A stretch of 32,803 bases of DNA from Nocardioides sp. GTDB lineage: Bacteria > Actinomycetota > Actinomycetes > Propionibacteriales > Nocardioidaceae. Below are positions 1 to 7,017 of this stretch, piece by piece (position 1 is the stretch's first letter; each line of letters opens with the position of its first letter). Under the pieces are notes generated by a model. The model did no database searches, was not told where the DNA came from, and saw nothing but the letters and a program-made list of their open reading frames with translations. Where the stretch lies: contig JAOPXU010000193.1 of the NCBI GenBank assembly GCA_025964985.1, positions 1-32,803 of the forward strand. Reading direction: 5' to 3'. Position numbers and translations under genes: made by a program.

Positions 1-928
1 CGGCGGCGAGGACGTCCGGGGCAAGAGCGAGACCGCCCTGCGCCGCGAGATCGGCTACGTCATCCAGGGCGGCAGCCTGTTCCCGCACATGACGGTCGAG
101 AAGAACATCGCGATCGTGCCCAAGCTGTTGGGCTGGGACCGCGGCCGCATCGACCAGCGCGTCGACGAGCTGCTCGACCTCGTCAGCCTCGACCCGGCCA
201 AATACCGCGGCCGCTACCCGCGCGAGCTGTCCGGCGGGCAGCAGCAGCGCGTCGGCGTCGCGCGCGGCCTCGCCGCGGACCCGCCGGTGCTGCTGATGGA
301 CGAGCCCTTCGGCGCCGTCGACCCGATCACCCGGCAGCGGCTGCAGGACGAGCTGCTCTCGATCCAGCGTGAGCTGCGCAAGACGATCGTCTGCGTCACC
401 CACGACATCGACGAGGCGATCAAGCTCGGCGACCGGATCCTGATCCTCCAGGAGGGTGCGCACATCGCGCAGTACGACACCCCCGAGGTCGTCCTCGGGG
501 CGCCGGCCGGCGAGTTCGTCGAGGACTTCATCGGCTCCGGCTCCTCCCTCAAGCAGCTCAGCCTGGCCCGCGTCTCCGAGGTCGAGCTGCGCACGCCGAC
601 GACCGCCACCGTGGGCGAGAGCCTCGCCGAGGTACGCCGTCGGGCCGAGGCCAACGGCGACCGCTCGGTCATCGTGCTCGACCAGCGCGGCCGTCCGGTC
701 GGCTGGCCGTGGCTGCGCCAGCTCAAGGGCGACACCGTGCTGCAACCGGTCGAGGACCTCGTCCACATCGACCAGCGCGCCACCCTCAACGACGCTCTCG
801 ACACGATGCTGAGCTCGAGCCACGGCGGCGCCGTGGTCACCGGTGACCGCGACCAGTACCTCGGCGTCGTGGTGTTCGACGCCGTCACCGAGCACATCCG
901 CTCGCTGGAGGAGCAGGCCGGTGACTGA
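1..928 (+). CDS. Osmoprotectant ABC transporter ATP-binding subunit (OpuCA-like), 5' partial
   Basis: ATPase of a glycine betaine/carnitine/choline importer, acting on the inner face of the membrane. The gene enters from before the window; the reading frame is open from base 2, so the ATG at 89 is internal and the Walker A motif is lost upstream. Visible motifs in order are the Q-loop (VIQGGSLFPH, bases 61-88), the ABC signature LSGGQQQRVGVAR, Walker B VLLMDEPFGAVDP, and the switch histidine in VCVTHDIDEA. The last ~120 residues look like a CBS-domain pair, the regulatory tail of OpuA/OpuC-type ATPases that senses ionic strength in characterised members. The stop overlaps the permease start by 8 bp, so the subunits are probably translationally coupled. 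Family assignment is strong; the exact substrate cannot be read from the sequence. Confidence 0.93.
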   Translation, partial: GGEDVRGKSETALRREIGYVIQGGSLFPHMTVEKNIAIVPKLLGWDRGRIDQRVDELLDLVSLDPAKYRGRYPRELSGGQQQRVGVARGLAADPPVLLMDEPFGAVDPITRQRLQDELLSIQRELRKTIVCVTHDIDEAIKLGDRILILQEGAHIAQYDTPEVVLGAPAGEFVEDFIGSGSSLKQLSLARVSEVELRTPTTATVGESLAEVRRRAEANGDRSVIVLDQRGRPVGWPWLRQLKGDTVLQPVEDLVHIDQRATLNDALDTMLSSSHGGAVVTGDRDQYLGVVVFDAVTEHIRSLEEQAGD

Positions 929-1721
929 CCTCGCCGCGGCCCCGGTCGGCACCGAGCAGGCGACGCCCACGCGCGTCCGCAAGCTGCCGCGGCTCGATCG
1001 CGAGACCCGGCTGCTGCTGGTCGTGCCGCCGCTGCTCGTGGCGCTCGTCCTCGCCGGCTTCGTCTGGTGGCGGCTGACCGCCGACCTCAGCGCCGGCGAG
1101 CTCGAGCAGCTCGCCTGGCCGAAGTTCTGGACCCTGATGGGCCAGCACGTGCGGCTGACCGTCGTGGCCTCCGCCCTCGTCGTGCTCATCGCCGTGCCGC
1201 TGGGCATCGCCCTCACCCGCGGCCCGGTCCGCACGTTCTCCCCGTTCGTGGTGGCGTTCGCCAACGCCGGCCAGGGTGCCCCCGCGGTCGGGCTCATCGT
1301 GCTGCTGGCGATCTGGCTCGGCTACGGGTTCTGGACCGCGATCATCGCCCTGACGCTCTACGGCCTGCTGCCCGTGCTGCGCAACACCATCACCGGGCTC
1401 GACGGGGTGGACCGCACGCTCGTGGAGGCCGGCCGGGGGCTCGGCATGTCGTCGGCCTCCGTGCTGCTCCGCATCGAGCTGCCGCTGGCGCTGCCGGTCA
1501 TCATGGCCGGCGTCCGCACCGCGCTGGTCCTGGTCGTGGGCACGGCGACGCTGGCGACCTTCATCGCGGCCGGCGGCCTGGGCGACATCATCCAGGCCGG
1601 GATCTCGCTGGCCCTGCCGCGGCTGATGATCGCCGGCGCGGTGCTCGTCGCGACGCTGGCCCTGCTCATCGAGTGGCTCGGCCGCGTGCTCGAGCTCGTC
1701 GCCCGACCGAAGGGGATCTGA
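921..1721 (+). CDS. Osmoprotectant ABC transporter permease (OpuCB/OpuBB-like)
   Basis: Integral membrane subunit of the importer, 266 residues. I chose the GTG at 921 because it overlaps the ATPase stop by 8 bp and leaves a short hydrophilic N-terminus (MTDLAAAPVG) before the first membrane segment around residues 30-50. Several further hydrophobic helices follow, and the BPD_transp_1 coupling loop is visible as VEAGRGLGMSSASVLLRIELP at 1423-1485, with the conserved EA...G of ABC permeases. The substrate-binding protein starts 1 bp after this stop. OpuC systems often have two permeases; only one is inside the window, so a second would have to lie upstream or the system uses a homodimer. Confidence 0.92.
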   Translation: MTDLAAAPVGTEQATPTRVRKLPRLDRETRLLLVVPPLLVALVLAGFVWWRLTADLSAGELEQLAWPKFWTLMGQHVRLTVVASALVVLIAVPLGIALTRGPVRTFSPFVVAFANAGQGAPAVGLIVLLAIWLGYGFWTAIIALTLYGLLPVLRNTITGLDGVDRTLVEAGRGLGMSSASVLLRIELPLALPVIMAGVRTALVLVVGTATLATFIAAGGLGDIIQAGISLALPRLMIAGAVLVATLALLIEWLGRVLELVARPKGI

Positions 1722-1722
1722 C

Positions 1723-2691
1723 ATGCGGCGCTGGCCCGCTCTCGCCCTCGCGGGCGCGCTCCTGCCCGTGACCGCCGGCTGCGGCCTCGGGACCGCCGGC
1801 GGCGCCGTACCGGACGCGACGCTCGCCGGGCCCCTGGAAGGTGTCGAGCGCCTCGACGGCGCCGAGATCGCCGTCGGGTCCAAGAACTTCTCCGAGAACG
1901 TCCTGCTCGGCAAGATGACGCTGATCCTGCTCAAGGCCGCCGGCGCCGAGGTCACCGACCTGACCAACATCCCCGGCAGCGCGCCCGCCCGCCAGGCCCA
2001 CGTCGAGGGCGAGGTCGACGCGATGTGGGAGTACACCGGCACCGGGTGGCTCGTCTACCTCGGTCGGCCGAAGCCGGTGAAGGGCAAGGAGGCGCAGTAC
2101 GACGCCGTCCGCGAGGCCGACCTGCAAGAGAACGACCTCACCTGGCTGCCGCCCGCGCCGATGAACAACACCTACGCCTTCGCCATCACGCAGGCCAGCG
2201 CGGACAAGTACGGCATCACCAAGCTGTCCGAGATCAAGAAGGTCCCGAAGGCCGAGCGCACGTTCTGCATCGAGTCCGAGTTCGCCAACCGCTCCGACGG
2301 CCTGCCCGGGATGCTCGAGACCTACGGCGTCGGTGGCGACGAGGTGCCGGGCGCCAACCGGCAGGTCTACCAGACCGGCGCCATCTACGACGCGACCGCC
2401 AAGGGGGAGTGCACCTTCGGCGAGGTCTTCACCACCGACGGGCGCATCATCGCCCTTGACCTCCAGGTGCTCGAGGACGACAAGGGCTATTTCCCCAACT
2501 ACAACGTCTCGCTCGTCGTGCGCTCGGCCGTCGCCGAGCGCTACCCCGAGATCGGGGCGATCACCGCGCCCGTCGCCGAGAAGCTCACCGACGACGTGAT
2601 GTCGCGGCTCAACGCGCAGATCGACGTCGAGGGACAGGAGCCCGAGGACGTCGCGCTGGCCTGGCTGCAGGACGAGGGCTTCGTCGAGTGA
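1723..2691 (+). CDS. Glycine betaine/osmoprotectant substrate-binding lipoprotein (OpuAC family)
   Basis: Extracytoplasmic receptor of the importer, 322 residues. The N-terminus is a lipoprotein signal: MRRW, a hydrophobic stretch, then the lipobox VTAGC with the lipidated cysteine at residue 20. The mature part begins with the typical family segment AEIAVGSKNFSENVLLGKM and contains the region MWEYTGTGWLVYLG, usual for choline/betaine/carnitine receptors whose ligand sits in an aromatic box. A purine-rich Shine-Dalgarno-like run (GAAGGGGA, about 1709-1716) precedes the ATG. Start and lipobox agree, so the start is secure. It is the last gene of the operon; short inverted repeats follow 40-100 bp downstream. 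Confidence 0.93.
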   Translation: MRRWPALALAGALLPVTAGCGLGTAGGAVPDATLAGPLEGVERLDGAEIAVGSKNFSENVLLGKMTLILLKAAGAEVTDLTNIPGSAPARQAHVEGEVDAMWEYTGTGWLVYLGRPKPVKGKEAQYDAVREADLQENDLTWLPPAPMNNTYAFAITQASADKYGITKLSEIKKVPKAERTFCIESEFANRSDGLPGMLETYGVGGDEVPGANRQVYQTGAIYDATAKGECTFGEVFTTDGRIIALDLQVLEDDKGYFPNYNVSLVVRSAVAERYPEIGAITAPVAEKLTDDVMSRLNAQIDVEGQEPEDVALAWLQDEGFVE

Positions 2692-2955
2692 GCCACCTCA
2701 CCGCCGTTCCGGGACGTGTCACCGAACCGTGGAGGTCGTGTGGCAACGACGTGGACGACCTGAGAACCAGAGCCTCGTAGTCTTCTGGTTGTCGGCGAAC
2801 GAAGGCCACGGACCGGAGACGGAACGGGGCGCGCGGGGTCGACTGACATCGGTAGGACCTGTTCGGCCCGTCTGGGGGGATGGCGCCTTGAGCGGGTCCT
2901 CCTGTCATTTTTCACCGCCCTCGGACCGCGCTCGCGCGGGCCGAGATCCAGGCGG

Positions 2956-3128
2956 GGAGGTCGAGGAGGGCAACACAGACCGGAGCGCAGCGACGGGGTG
3001 CGTTGACCGTCTCGAGACCCAGCGGTCCGGGAGCGCAGCGAGCGGACCGAGAAGCTGCGAGGAGGTCGAGGAGCGCGGGCACGCCGGAGCGCAGCGACGG
3101 AGTGCCCGCAGCGTCTCGAGACCCAGCG
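2956..3128. repeat. Tandem REP-like hairpin array with conserved loop and variable stems
   Basis: Two long copies, 2956-3024 and 3061-3128, share their left end (GGAGGTCGAGGAG), centre (CGGAGCGCAGCGACGG) and right end (GTCTCGAGACCCAGCG), while the segments between differ. A shorter third unit lies between them. All three carry GGAGCGCAGCGA in the loop (2982-2993, 3030-3041, 3086-3097). The stems differ but pair: 2968-2977 with 2999-3008 (8 of 10 pairs), CGGTCCG 3023-3029 with CGGACCG 3043-3049 (7 of 7), GCGGGCAC 3075-3082 with GTGCCCGC 3102-3109 (8 of 8). This is REP-like architecture; whether it is dispersed in the genome cannot be seen from one window. Confidence 0.8.
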
Positions 3129-3248
3129 AGCTGAGACCAGTGGCCGGTCCGATGCCCCTGGCCCTGCGGTGATGTGGTCTCGTGACGGTTCCTAGCGGAA
3201 CCTCCTCGACCGACGTGTGGTCGGCCGCGGTGTCTCCGTGCGGACTAC

Positions 3249-3264
3249 CTAGAACACGTTCTAG
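3249..3264 (+). promoter_or_regulatory. KstR-type operator
   Basis: CTAGAACACGTTCTAG is an inverted repeat with 7-bp arms around a 2-bp centre. Bases 3250-3263 match the published KstR consensus TNNAACNNGTTNNA at every fixed position. KstR is the TetR-family repressor of steroid catabolism in mycobacteria and rhodococci. The site ends 9 bp before the -10 box of the downstream operon, so bound repressor would cover the -35 region. Confidence 0.8.
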
Positions 3265-3272
3265 TCCTGCGT

Positions 3273-3278
3273 TAGCCT
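3273..3278 (+). promoter_or_regulatory. Leaderless-type -10 box (TAGCCT) for the DUF35-thiolase operon
   Basis: TAGCCT ends 6 nt before the GTG at 3285, placing the expected transcription start on the start codon. It lies immediately downstream of the KstR-like site. Confidence 0.65.
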
Positions 3279-3284
3279 GACCCG

Positions 3285-3758
3285 GTGACCACCACCTCGA
3301 GCCCGGCCGTCGACGGCTGGTTCACCACCGGCGCGGAGCCTCGGCTCCTCGCGTCGCGGTGCACCACCTGCGGCGACGTCGTCTTCCCGCCGGCCCCGGC
3401 CGGCGCTGCGGCGTACTGCCGCAACCCGCGCTGCGACGGCGACACCGTCGAGCCGGCCGAGCTGTCGCGCCGCGGGACGGTGTGGTCCTACACCGACGCG
3501 CAGTACCAGCCGCCCGAGCCCTACGTCGCCCCGCAGGCCGAGGGGGCGGCGTACGCGCCGTTCGCGCTGGCCGCGGTCGAGCTGCCCGAGGGCATCGTCG
3601 TGCTGGGCCAGGTCGCTGCCGGCTACGGCGTCGGCGACCTGCGCGTGGGTGCCGAGGCCGAGCTGGTCGTCGAGACCCTCTACGCCGACGAGACCGGCGA
3701 CCGCACGATCTGGCGCTGGAAGCCGGTCGTCGAGATGGGCGAGGAGGCCGACCAGTGA
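3285..3758 (+). CDS. DUF35 zinc-ribbon/OB-fold protein (acyl-CoA-associated)
   Basis: 157-residue protein of the DUF35 family. The N-terminal rubredoxin-like zinc ribbon has C26-x2-C29 and C45-x4-C50; the rest (about residues 58-150) is the OB-fold with the typical start RRGTVWSYTDAQYQ. DUF35 proteins pair with thiolase-superfamily partners. In steroid side-chain degradation the DUF35 domain of ChsH2 is required by the aldolase Ltp2, and as I recall Rv3521 next to ltp3/ltp4 in M. tuberculosis has the same layout and lies in the KstR regulon. Here the partner gene overlaps the stop by 4 bp (GTGA), and a KstR-like operator lies upstream. That makes a role in steroid or related CoA-ester catabolism likely, but the exact substrate is inference. 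Confidence 0.88.
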   Translation: MTTTSSPAVDGWFTTGAEPRLLASRCTTCGDVVFPPAPAGAAAYCRNPRCDGDTVEPAELSRRGTVWSYTDAQYQPPEPYVAPQAEGAAYAPFALAAVELPEGIVVLGQVAAGYGVGDLRVGAEAELVVETLYADETGDRTIWRWKPVVEMGEEADQ

Positions 3759-4948
3759 GCGGCAACGGCGTGGTCGTGGCCGGGGTGGGCATGCACCCGT
3801 GGGGCAAGTGGGGCAAGAGCTTCGTGCAGTACGGCGTCCACGCGGCGCGCGCCGCGCTCACCGACGCCGGCGTCGCCTGGGACGACGTCGAGCTGGTCGT
3901 GGGTGGTGAGACCGTGCGCAACGGCTACGCCGGTTACGTCGCCGGGTCGACGTTCGCGCAGGCGATGGGCTGGAACGGCGCGCGCGTCGCGACGTCGTAC
4001 GCCGCCTGTGCCACCGGCTCGCAGGCCATCGACACCGCGCGCGCGCGCATCATGGCCGGGCTGTGCGAGGTCGCGCTGGTCGTCGGCGCCGACACGACCC
4101 CCAAGGGCTTCCTCAAGCCCAACGCGGGGGAGCGGTGGGACGACCCCGACTGGCTGCGGTTCCGGCTGCTCGGCATGACCAACCCGATGTACTTCGCGCT
4201 CTACGCCCGCCGGCGCATGGACCTCTACGGCGCGACCCAGGAGGACTTCGCCGCGGTCAAGGTCAAGAACGCCCGGCACGGGCTGGCCAACGACAACGCG
4301 CGCTTCCGCAAGGAGTCGAGCGTCGAGGACGTCCTGGCCTCGCCGGTCGTCAGCGACCCGCTGCACCTGCTCGACATCTGCGCGACCTCCGACGGCGCCG
4401 CCGCGGTGGTGCTCGTCAGCGAGGCCTACGCCGCCAGGCTCGGCCTGAGCGACCCGGTGCGGGTGGCCGCGGTGTCGACGGTGACGCCGACGTTCCCCAA
4501 CACGGTGATGGACATGCCGATGCTGGCGACGGACTCGACCGCGGCGGTCCAGGCGGCCGACGAGACGTTCAAGGAGTCGATCGCGCTGGCGGCCTACGAG
4601 GAGGCCGGCATCGGTCCCGACGACGTCGACGTCGCCGAGGTCTACGACCTCTCGACCGCCCTCGAGCTCGACTGGATCGAGGACCTCCAGCTCTGCAAGC
4701 GCGGCGAGGCCGAGTCGCTGCTGCGCGCCGGCGACACGACCATCGGCGGGCGGATCCCGGTCAACCCCTCGGGCGGGCTGGCCTGCTTCGGCGAGGCCGT
4801 GCCGGCCCAGGCGCTCGCGCAGGTCTGCGAGCTCACCTGGCAGCTGCGCGGGCAGGCCACCGGCCGCCAGGTCGAGGGCGCCCGCGTCGGCATCACCGCC
4901 AACCAGGGCCTCTTCGGCCACGGCTCCTCGGTGGTGCTCGCGCGCTGA
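3755..4948 (+). CDS. Thiolase-superfamily lipid-transfer protein (Ltp/SCP-x-like), probable steroid side-chain enzyme
   Basis: 397-residue cytosolic enzyme with the thiolase fold. The GTG at 3755 overlaps the DUF35 stop by 4 bp and gives the expected N-terminus (VVVAGVGMHPWGKW). The nucleophile-loop cysteine is present (C85 in SYAACATGSQA). The canonical GHP histidine motif is not: the matching segment reads CFGEAVPAQ, with E347 where His is expected, and the C-terminal Cys-x-Gly motif is replaced by GLFGHGS. Such changes occur in Ltp-type members, some of which (Ltp2) are retro-aldolases rather than thiolases. With a DUF35 partner and a KstR-like operator, a step in cholesterol/steroid side-chain removal is the best reading; thiolysis versus aldol cleavage is open. 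Confidence 0.85.
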   Translation: MSGNGVVVAGVGMHPWGKWGKSFVQYGVHAARAALTDAGVAWDDVELVVGGETVRNGYAGYVAGSTFAQAMGWNGARVATSYAACATGSQAIDTARARIMAGLCEVALVVGADTTPKGFLKPNAGERWDDPDWLRFRLLGMTNPMYFALYARRRMDLYGATQEDFAAVKVKNARHGLANDNARFRKESSVEDVLASPVVSDPLHLLDICATSDGAAAVVLVSEAYAARLGLSDPVRVAAVSTVTPTFPNTVMDMPMLATDSTAAVQAADETFKESIALAAYEEAGIGPDDVDVAEVYDLSTALELDWIEDLQLCKRGEAESLLRAGDTTIGGRIPVNPSGGLACFGEAVPAQALAQVCELTWQLRGQATGRQVEGARVGITANQGLFGHGSSVVLAR

Positions 4949-4959
4949 GCGGGTCCCGA

Positions 4960-4965
4960 TAGCCT
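4960..4965 (+). promoter_or_regulatory. Leaderless-type -10 box (TAGCCT)
   Basis: TAGCCT ends 7 nt before the GTG at 4973 and lies just after the thiolase stop, giving the next gene its own probable promoter. Confidence 0.6.
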
Positions 4966-4972
4966 CGGGCCG

Positions 4973-5782
4973 GTGATGCCGCCGCCGCCCGAGGTGCTCG
5001 ACCTCTTCGCCGTGCCGGACGCACCGGAGCCGCTGCCCGGCGGCCAGGGCACGAGCTTCCGCGCCGGTGACCTCGTGCTGGCCCCCGGACGCGACCCCCA
5101 GGTGGCGGCCTGGCTCAACCCGCTGCTGGCCCGCCTCGCCGTCCAGCTCGACGAGGAGCCCAGGCGCCGTCGCCGCGACCTGCGGGTGGCGCTGCCGGTG
5201 CCCGCGCGCGACGGCTCCTGGGTCGTCGACGGCTGGGGGGCCACCCGGCACGAGCCCGGCGCGACGCCGTGCGAGGACCTCGAGGTCACGCTCGCGGCCG
5301 GGCGCGTGCTGCACGCCCGGTTCGCCGCGAGCATCCGCTCCCGACCGCCCGGCCTGGCCGGCCGCACCGACCGCTGGGCCCACGCCGAGCGGCTCGTCTT
5401 CGGCCCCGCGCACGCCCTGCTGGCCGCGGCCGCCGGCACTCCCGCCGCCGCCGTGGTGCGGACGGCTGAGCGCCTGCTCGACGACCGCGACCTCGGCCCC
5501 GACCAGCTCGTCCACGCCGACCTGGCCGGCAACGTGCTCCTCGACGCCCACGGCGCCCCGGTCGTCATCGACGTCGCACCCGCGTGGCGGCCGCTGCGCT
5601 GGGCCGAGGCGGTGTGCGTGCTCGACAGCGTCGTCTGGCACGACGCCGACCGCGACGCGCTGCTGCCGTGGACGACGGGCGCGCGCCAGCAGGCCATGCT
5701 GCGCGCGATCGCCTGGCGGGCGCTGGTCGACCAGGTCGACGGCTTCTACGACGAGGCGCTGTCCGTCGTCGCCTCGACGTAG
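4973..5782 (+). CDS. TIGR02569-like actinobacterial protein with aminoglycoside-phosphotransferase-like core
   Basis: 269 residues, of unknown function. Length and overall character match TIGR02569, a family I know only from actinobacteria. The C-terminal half carries an APH-like signature: HADLAGNVLL fits the catalytic-loop pattern H-x-D-x4-N, followed by VIDVAPAWRP where kinases of this fold have the metal-binding Asp. No clear Gly-rich loop is visible in the N-terminal half, so kinase activity is unproven. Start could be GTG 4973 or ATG 4976; I prefer GTG because the -10 box is 7 nt upstream. The 3' end overlaps the minus-strand gene by 37 bp. Confidence 0.8.
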   Translation: MMPPPPEVLDLFAVPDAPEPLPGGQGTSFRAGDLVLAPGRDPQVAAWLNPLLARLAVQLDEEPRRRRRDLRVALPVPARDGSWVVDGWGATRHEPGATPCEDLEVTLAAGRVLHARFAASIRSRPPGLAGRTDRWAHAERLVFGPAHALLAAAAGTPAAAVVRTAERLLDDRDLGPDQLVHADLAGNVLLDAHGAPVVIDVAPAWRPLRWAEAVCVLDSVVWHDADRDALLPWTTGARQQAMLRAIAWRALVDQVDGFYDEALSVVAST

Positions 5783-6123
5783 AACCAGCGGCCCGCGCGC
5801 CGTGCGAACACGCTGCGCTCGTGCATGCTCCCCGGCGACCCGAGCCGCTCGAAGCGGGCGGTGAACTCGACCTCGTCGCCCCCTGCCTCGTGCACCACCA
5901 GCCCGGTCCACCGCACGTCGGGGTCGGGCGTGACGCTGAGCGGGCGGGTGCGCGGGTGCCAGGTGCGCCAGACGTAGTCGGCGTCGCGGACGGCGTACGC
6001 CGCGTAGCGCGAGCGCATCAGCTCTTCCGGTGTCTCGGCCTGCGCGGCGCCGCGGTGCAGCCGGCCGCAGCAGGCGTCGTACGACGTGCCCGAGCCGCAG
6101 GGGCAGTCCTGGGCGCCGATCAC
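5746..6123 (-). CDS. YchJ/UPF0225-family SEC-C motif protein
   Basis: 125 residues. The N-terminus holds the SEC-C zinc motif CPCGSGTSYDACC (C7, C9, C18, C19), followed by the YchJ-type domain with the segments ELMRSRYAAYAVRDADYVWRTWHP and FERLGSPGSMHERSVF. The SEC-C motif binds zinc, as in the SecA tail; the function of YchJ proteins is not established. The GTG start overlaps the stop of the upstream cyclase gene by 4 bp (GTGA), so the two are probably one transcript. The 3' end runs 37 bp into the convergent TIGR02569-like gene. Confidence 0.9.
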   Translation of the reverse strand: MIGAQDCPCGSGTSYDACCGRLHRGAAQAETPEELMRSRYAAYAVRDADYVWRTWHPRTRPLSVTPDPDVRWTGLVVHEAGGDEVEFTARFERLGSPGSMHERSVFARRAGRWFYVEATTDSASS

Positions 6124-6944
6124 CGGGTGACGACCCGGTAGACGGTGTGCTCGCCGGGCAGGCCCTTGAGCTCGACGTCACCCATCTCGACGAGCTCGAC
6201 GGCGGCGTCGTCGTCGAGCGCCTCGGCGACCGCCGCGGTCGCGAGCACCTCGCCGCCGGTGGCCAACGCCCCGACCCGGGCGGCCATCGCGACGTTGCGG
6301 CCGAAGTAGTCGTTGTCCTTGCTGACCACCGGACCGGTGTGGATGCCGATGCGCACGCGCACCGGCGCGACCACCCGCAGCATCGGGTCAAGCGTGCGGC
6401 GCAGGTCCTTCTGCACCCCGACCGCCGCGCGGCAGGCCGCCTCGCAGTCGCGGAAGGCGATCATGAACCCGTCGCCGAAGCTCTTCACCACCTGGCCGCG
6501 GTAGCGCTCGACCCGGCTGCGCACCAGCGCGTCGTGGGCGGCCAGCACCCGCACCCACGTGTCGTCGCCGAGTCGCTCGTTGAGGGCGGTCGAGTCCTCG
6601 ATGTCGGAGAAGACGATCGTCACCCGCCCGTCGACGTCGGCCATCGAGAGGATCTCCTGCTGCTCCGACGCAGCCCACGACTGCAGGTCGTCGATCGAGC
6701 TGGCCAGCAGCCCCGACAGCCCGTGCTCGCGCACCTTGCTGGCCGTCTTGACCACGCGGCGTACGGCTCTCTCGGCGGCGGTCGTGGCCGGCCGCGGTCG
6801 CAGCGCCGTCGTCAGGTCGGCCTCGAGCTGCTCGATGCGCGCGTGCTGCGCCTCGACCGTGGCCTGCTGGCGCTTCAGCCGGAGCGCCAGGACGGCGACC
6901 GTCGCGGCCAGCGCCACGCTCACCACCAGCAGCACCCAGACCAC
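6120..6944 (-). CDS. Membrane-anchored class III adenylate/guanylate cyclase
   Basis: 274 residues: one N-terminal membrane helix (about 1-22), a charged coiled-coil-like stretch (about 23-50), a linker, then a cyclase homology domain (about 108-270). Metal-binding aspartates are present as D114 (IVFSDIEDST) and D158 (KSFGDGF). K154 and D212 (NDYFG) fit the adenine-specifying pair, which favours cAMP as product. The transition-state arginine R223 is present, but the usual Asn of the VN-x-AAR motif is Ala (VAMAAR), with an Asn two residues earlier. This variant is frequent, from memory, among actinobacterial cyclases, but activity cannot be assumed. The GTG start has a TACAGT box 6 nt upstream. 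It forms a unit with the YchJ-like gene. Confidence 0.87.
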   Translation of the reverse strand: MVWVLLVVSVALAATVAVLALRLKRQQATVEAQHARIEQLEADLTTALRPRPATTAAERAVRRVVKTASKVREHGLSGLLASSIDDLQSWAASEQQEILSMADVDGRVTIVFSDIEDSTALNERLGDDTWVRVLAAHDALVRSRVERYRGQVVKSFGDGFMIAFRDCEAACRAAVGVQKDLRRTLDPMLRVVAPVRVRIGIHTGPVVSKDNDYFGRNVAMAARVGALATGGEVLATAAVAEALDDDAAVELVEMGDVELKGLPGEHTVYRVVTR

Positions 6945-6950
6945 GTCGGC

Positions 6951-6956
6951 ACTGTA
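6951..6956 (-). promoter_or_regulatory. Leaderless-type -10 box (TACAGT) for the cyclase
   Basis: On the minus strand TACAGT is followed by 6 nt and the GTG at 6944. Confidence 0.6.
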
Positions 6957-7017
6957 GCGACCGGGCGGGTGGCCGGAGGCCTACGGCGCCCCGCGGTGCG
7001 GCCGGGAGCCCGGCGAC

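Larger units (their letters stand above)
2692..3284. other. 593-bp intergenic region with inverted repeats and no credible gene
   Basis: I see no convincing coding sequence here. Just after the importer operon are two inverted repeats: AGGTCGT 2733-2739 with ACGACCT 2755-2761, and AACCAGA 2765-2771 with TCTGGTT 2784-2790. These could end transcription, although no T-tract follows. The middle holds the hairpin array at 2956-3128. The last 40 bp hold the KstR-like operator and -10 box of the next operon, listed separately. The stretch around 2800-2930 shows nothing I recognise. Confidence 0.7.

Noticed and set aside
2956-3128. CRISPR array
   Set aside because: Unit lengths differ, repeats are internally hairpin-forming with complementary variable parts, only three units exist and no cas gene is present.
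2729-3172. 147-codon open frame in the intergenic region
   Set aside because: It runs through the hairpin array, has repeat-derived composition, no ribosome site and no family resemblance.
3680-6391. 903-codon open frame on the minus strand
   Set aside because: It shadows the thiolase, the TIGR02569-like gene and the YchJ-like gene; no recognisable domain and no credible start.
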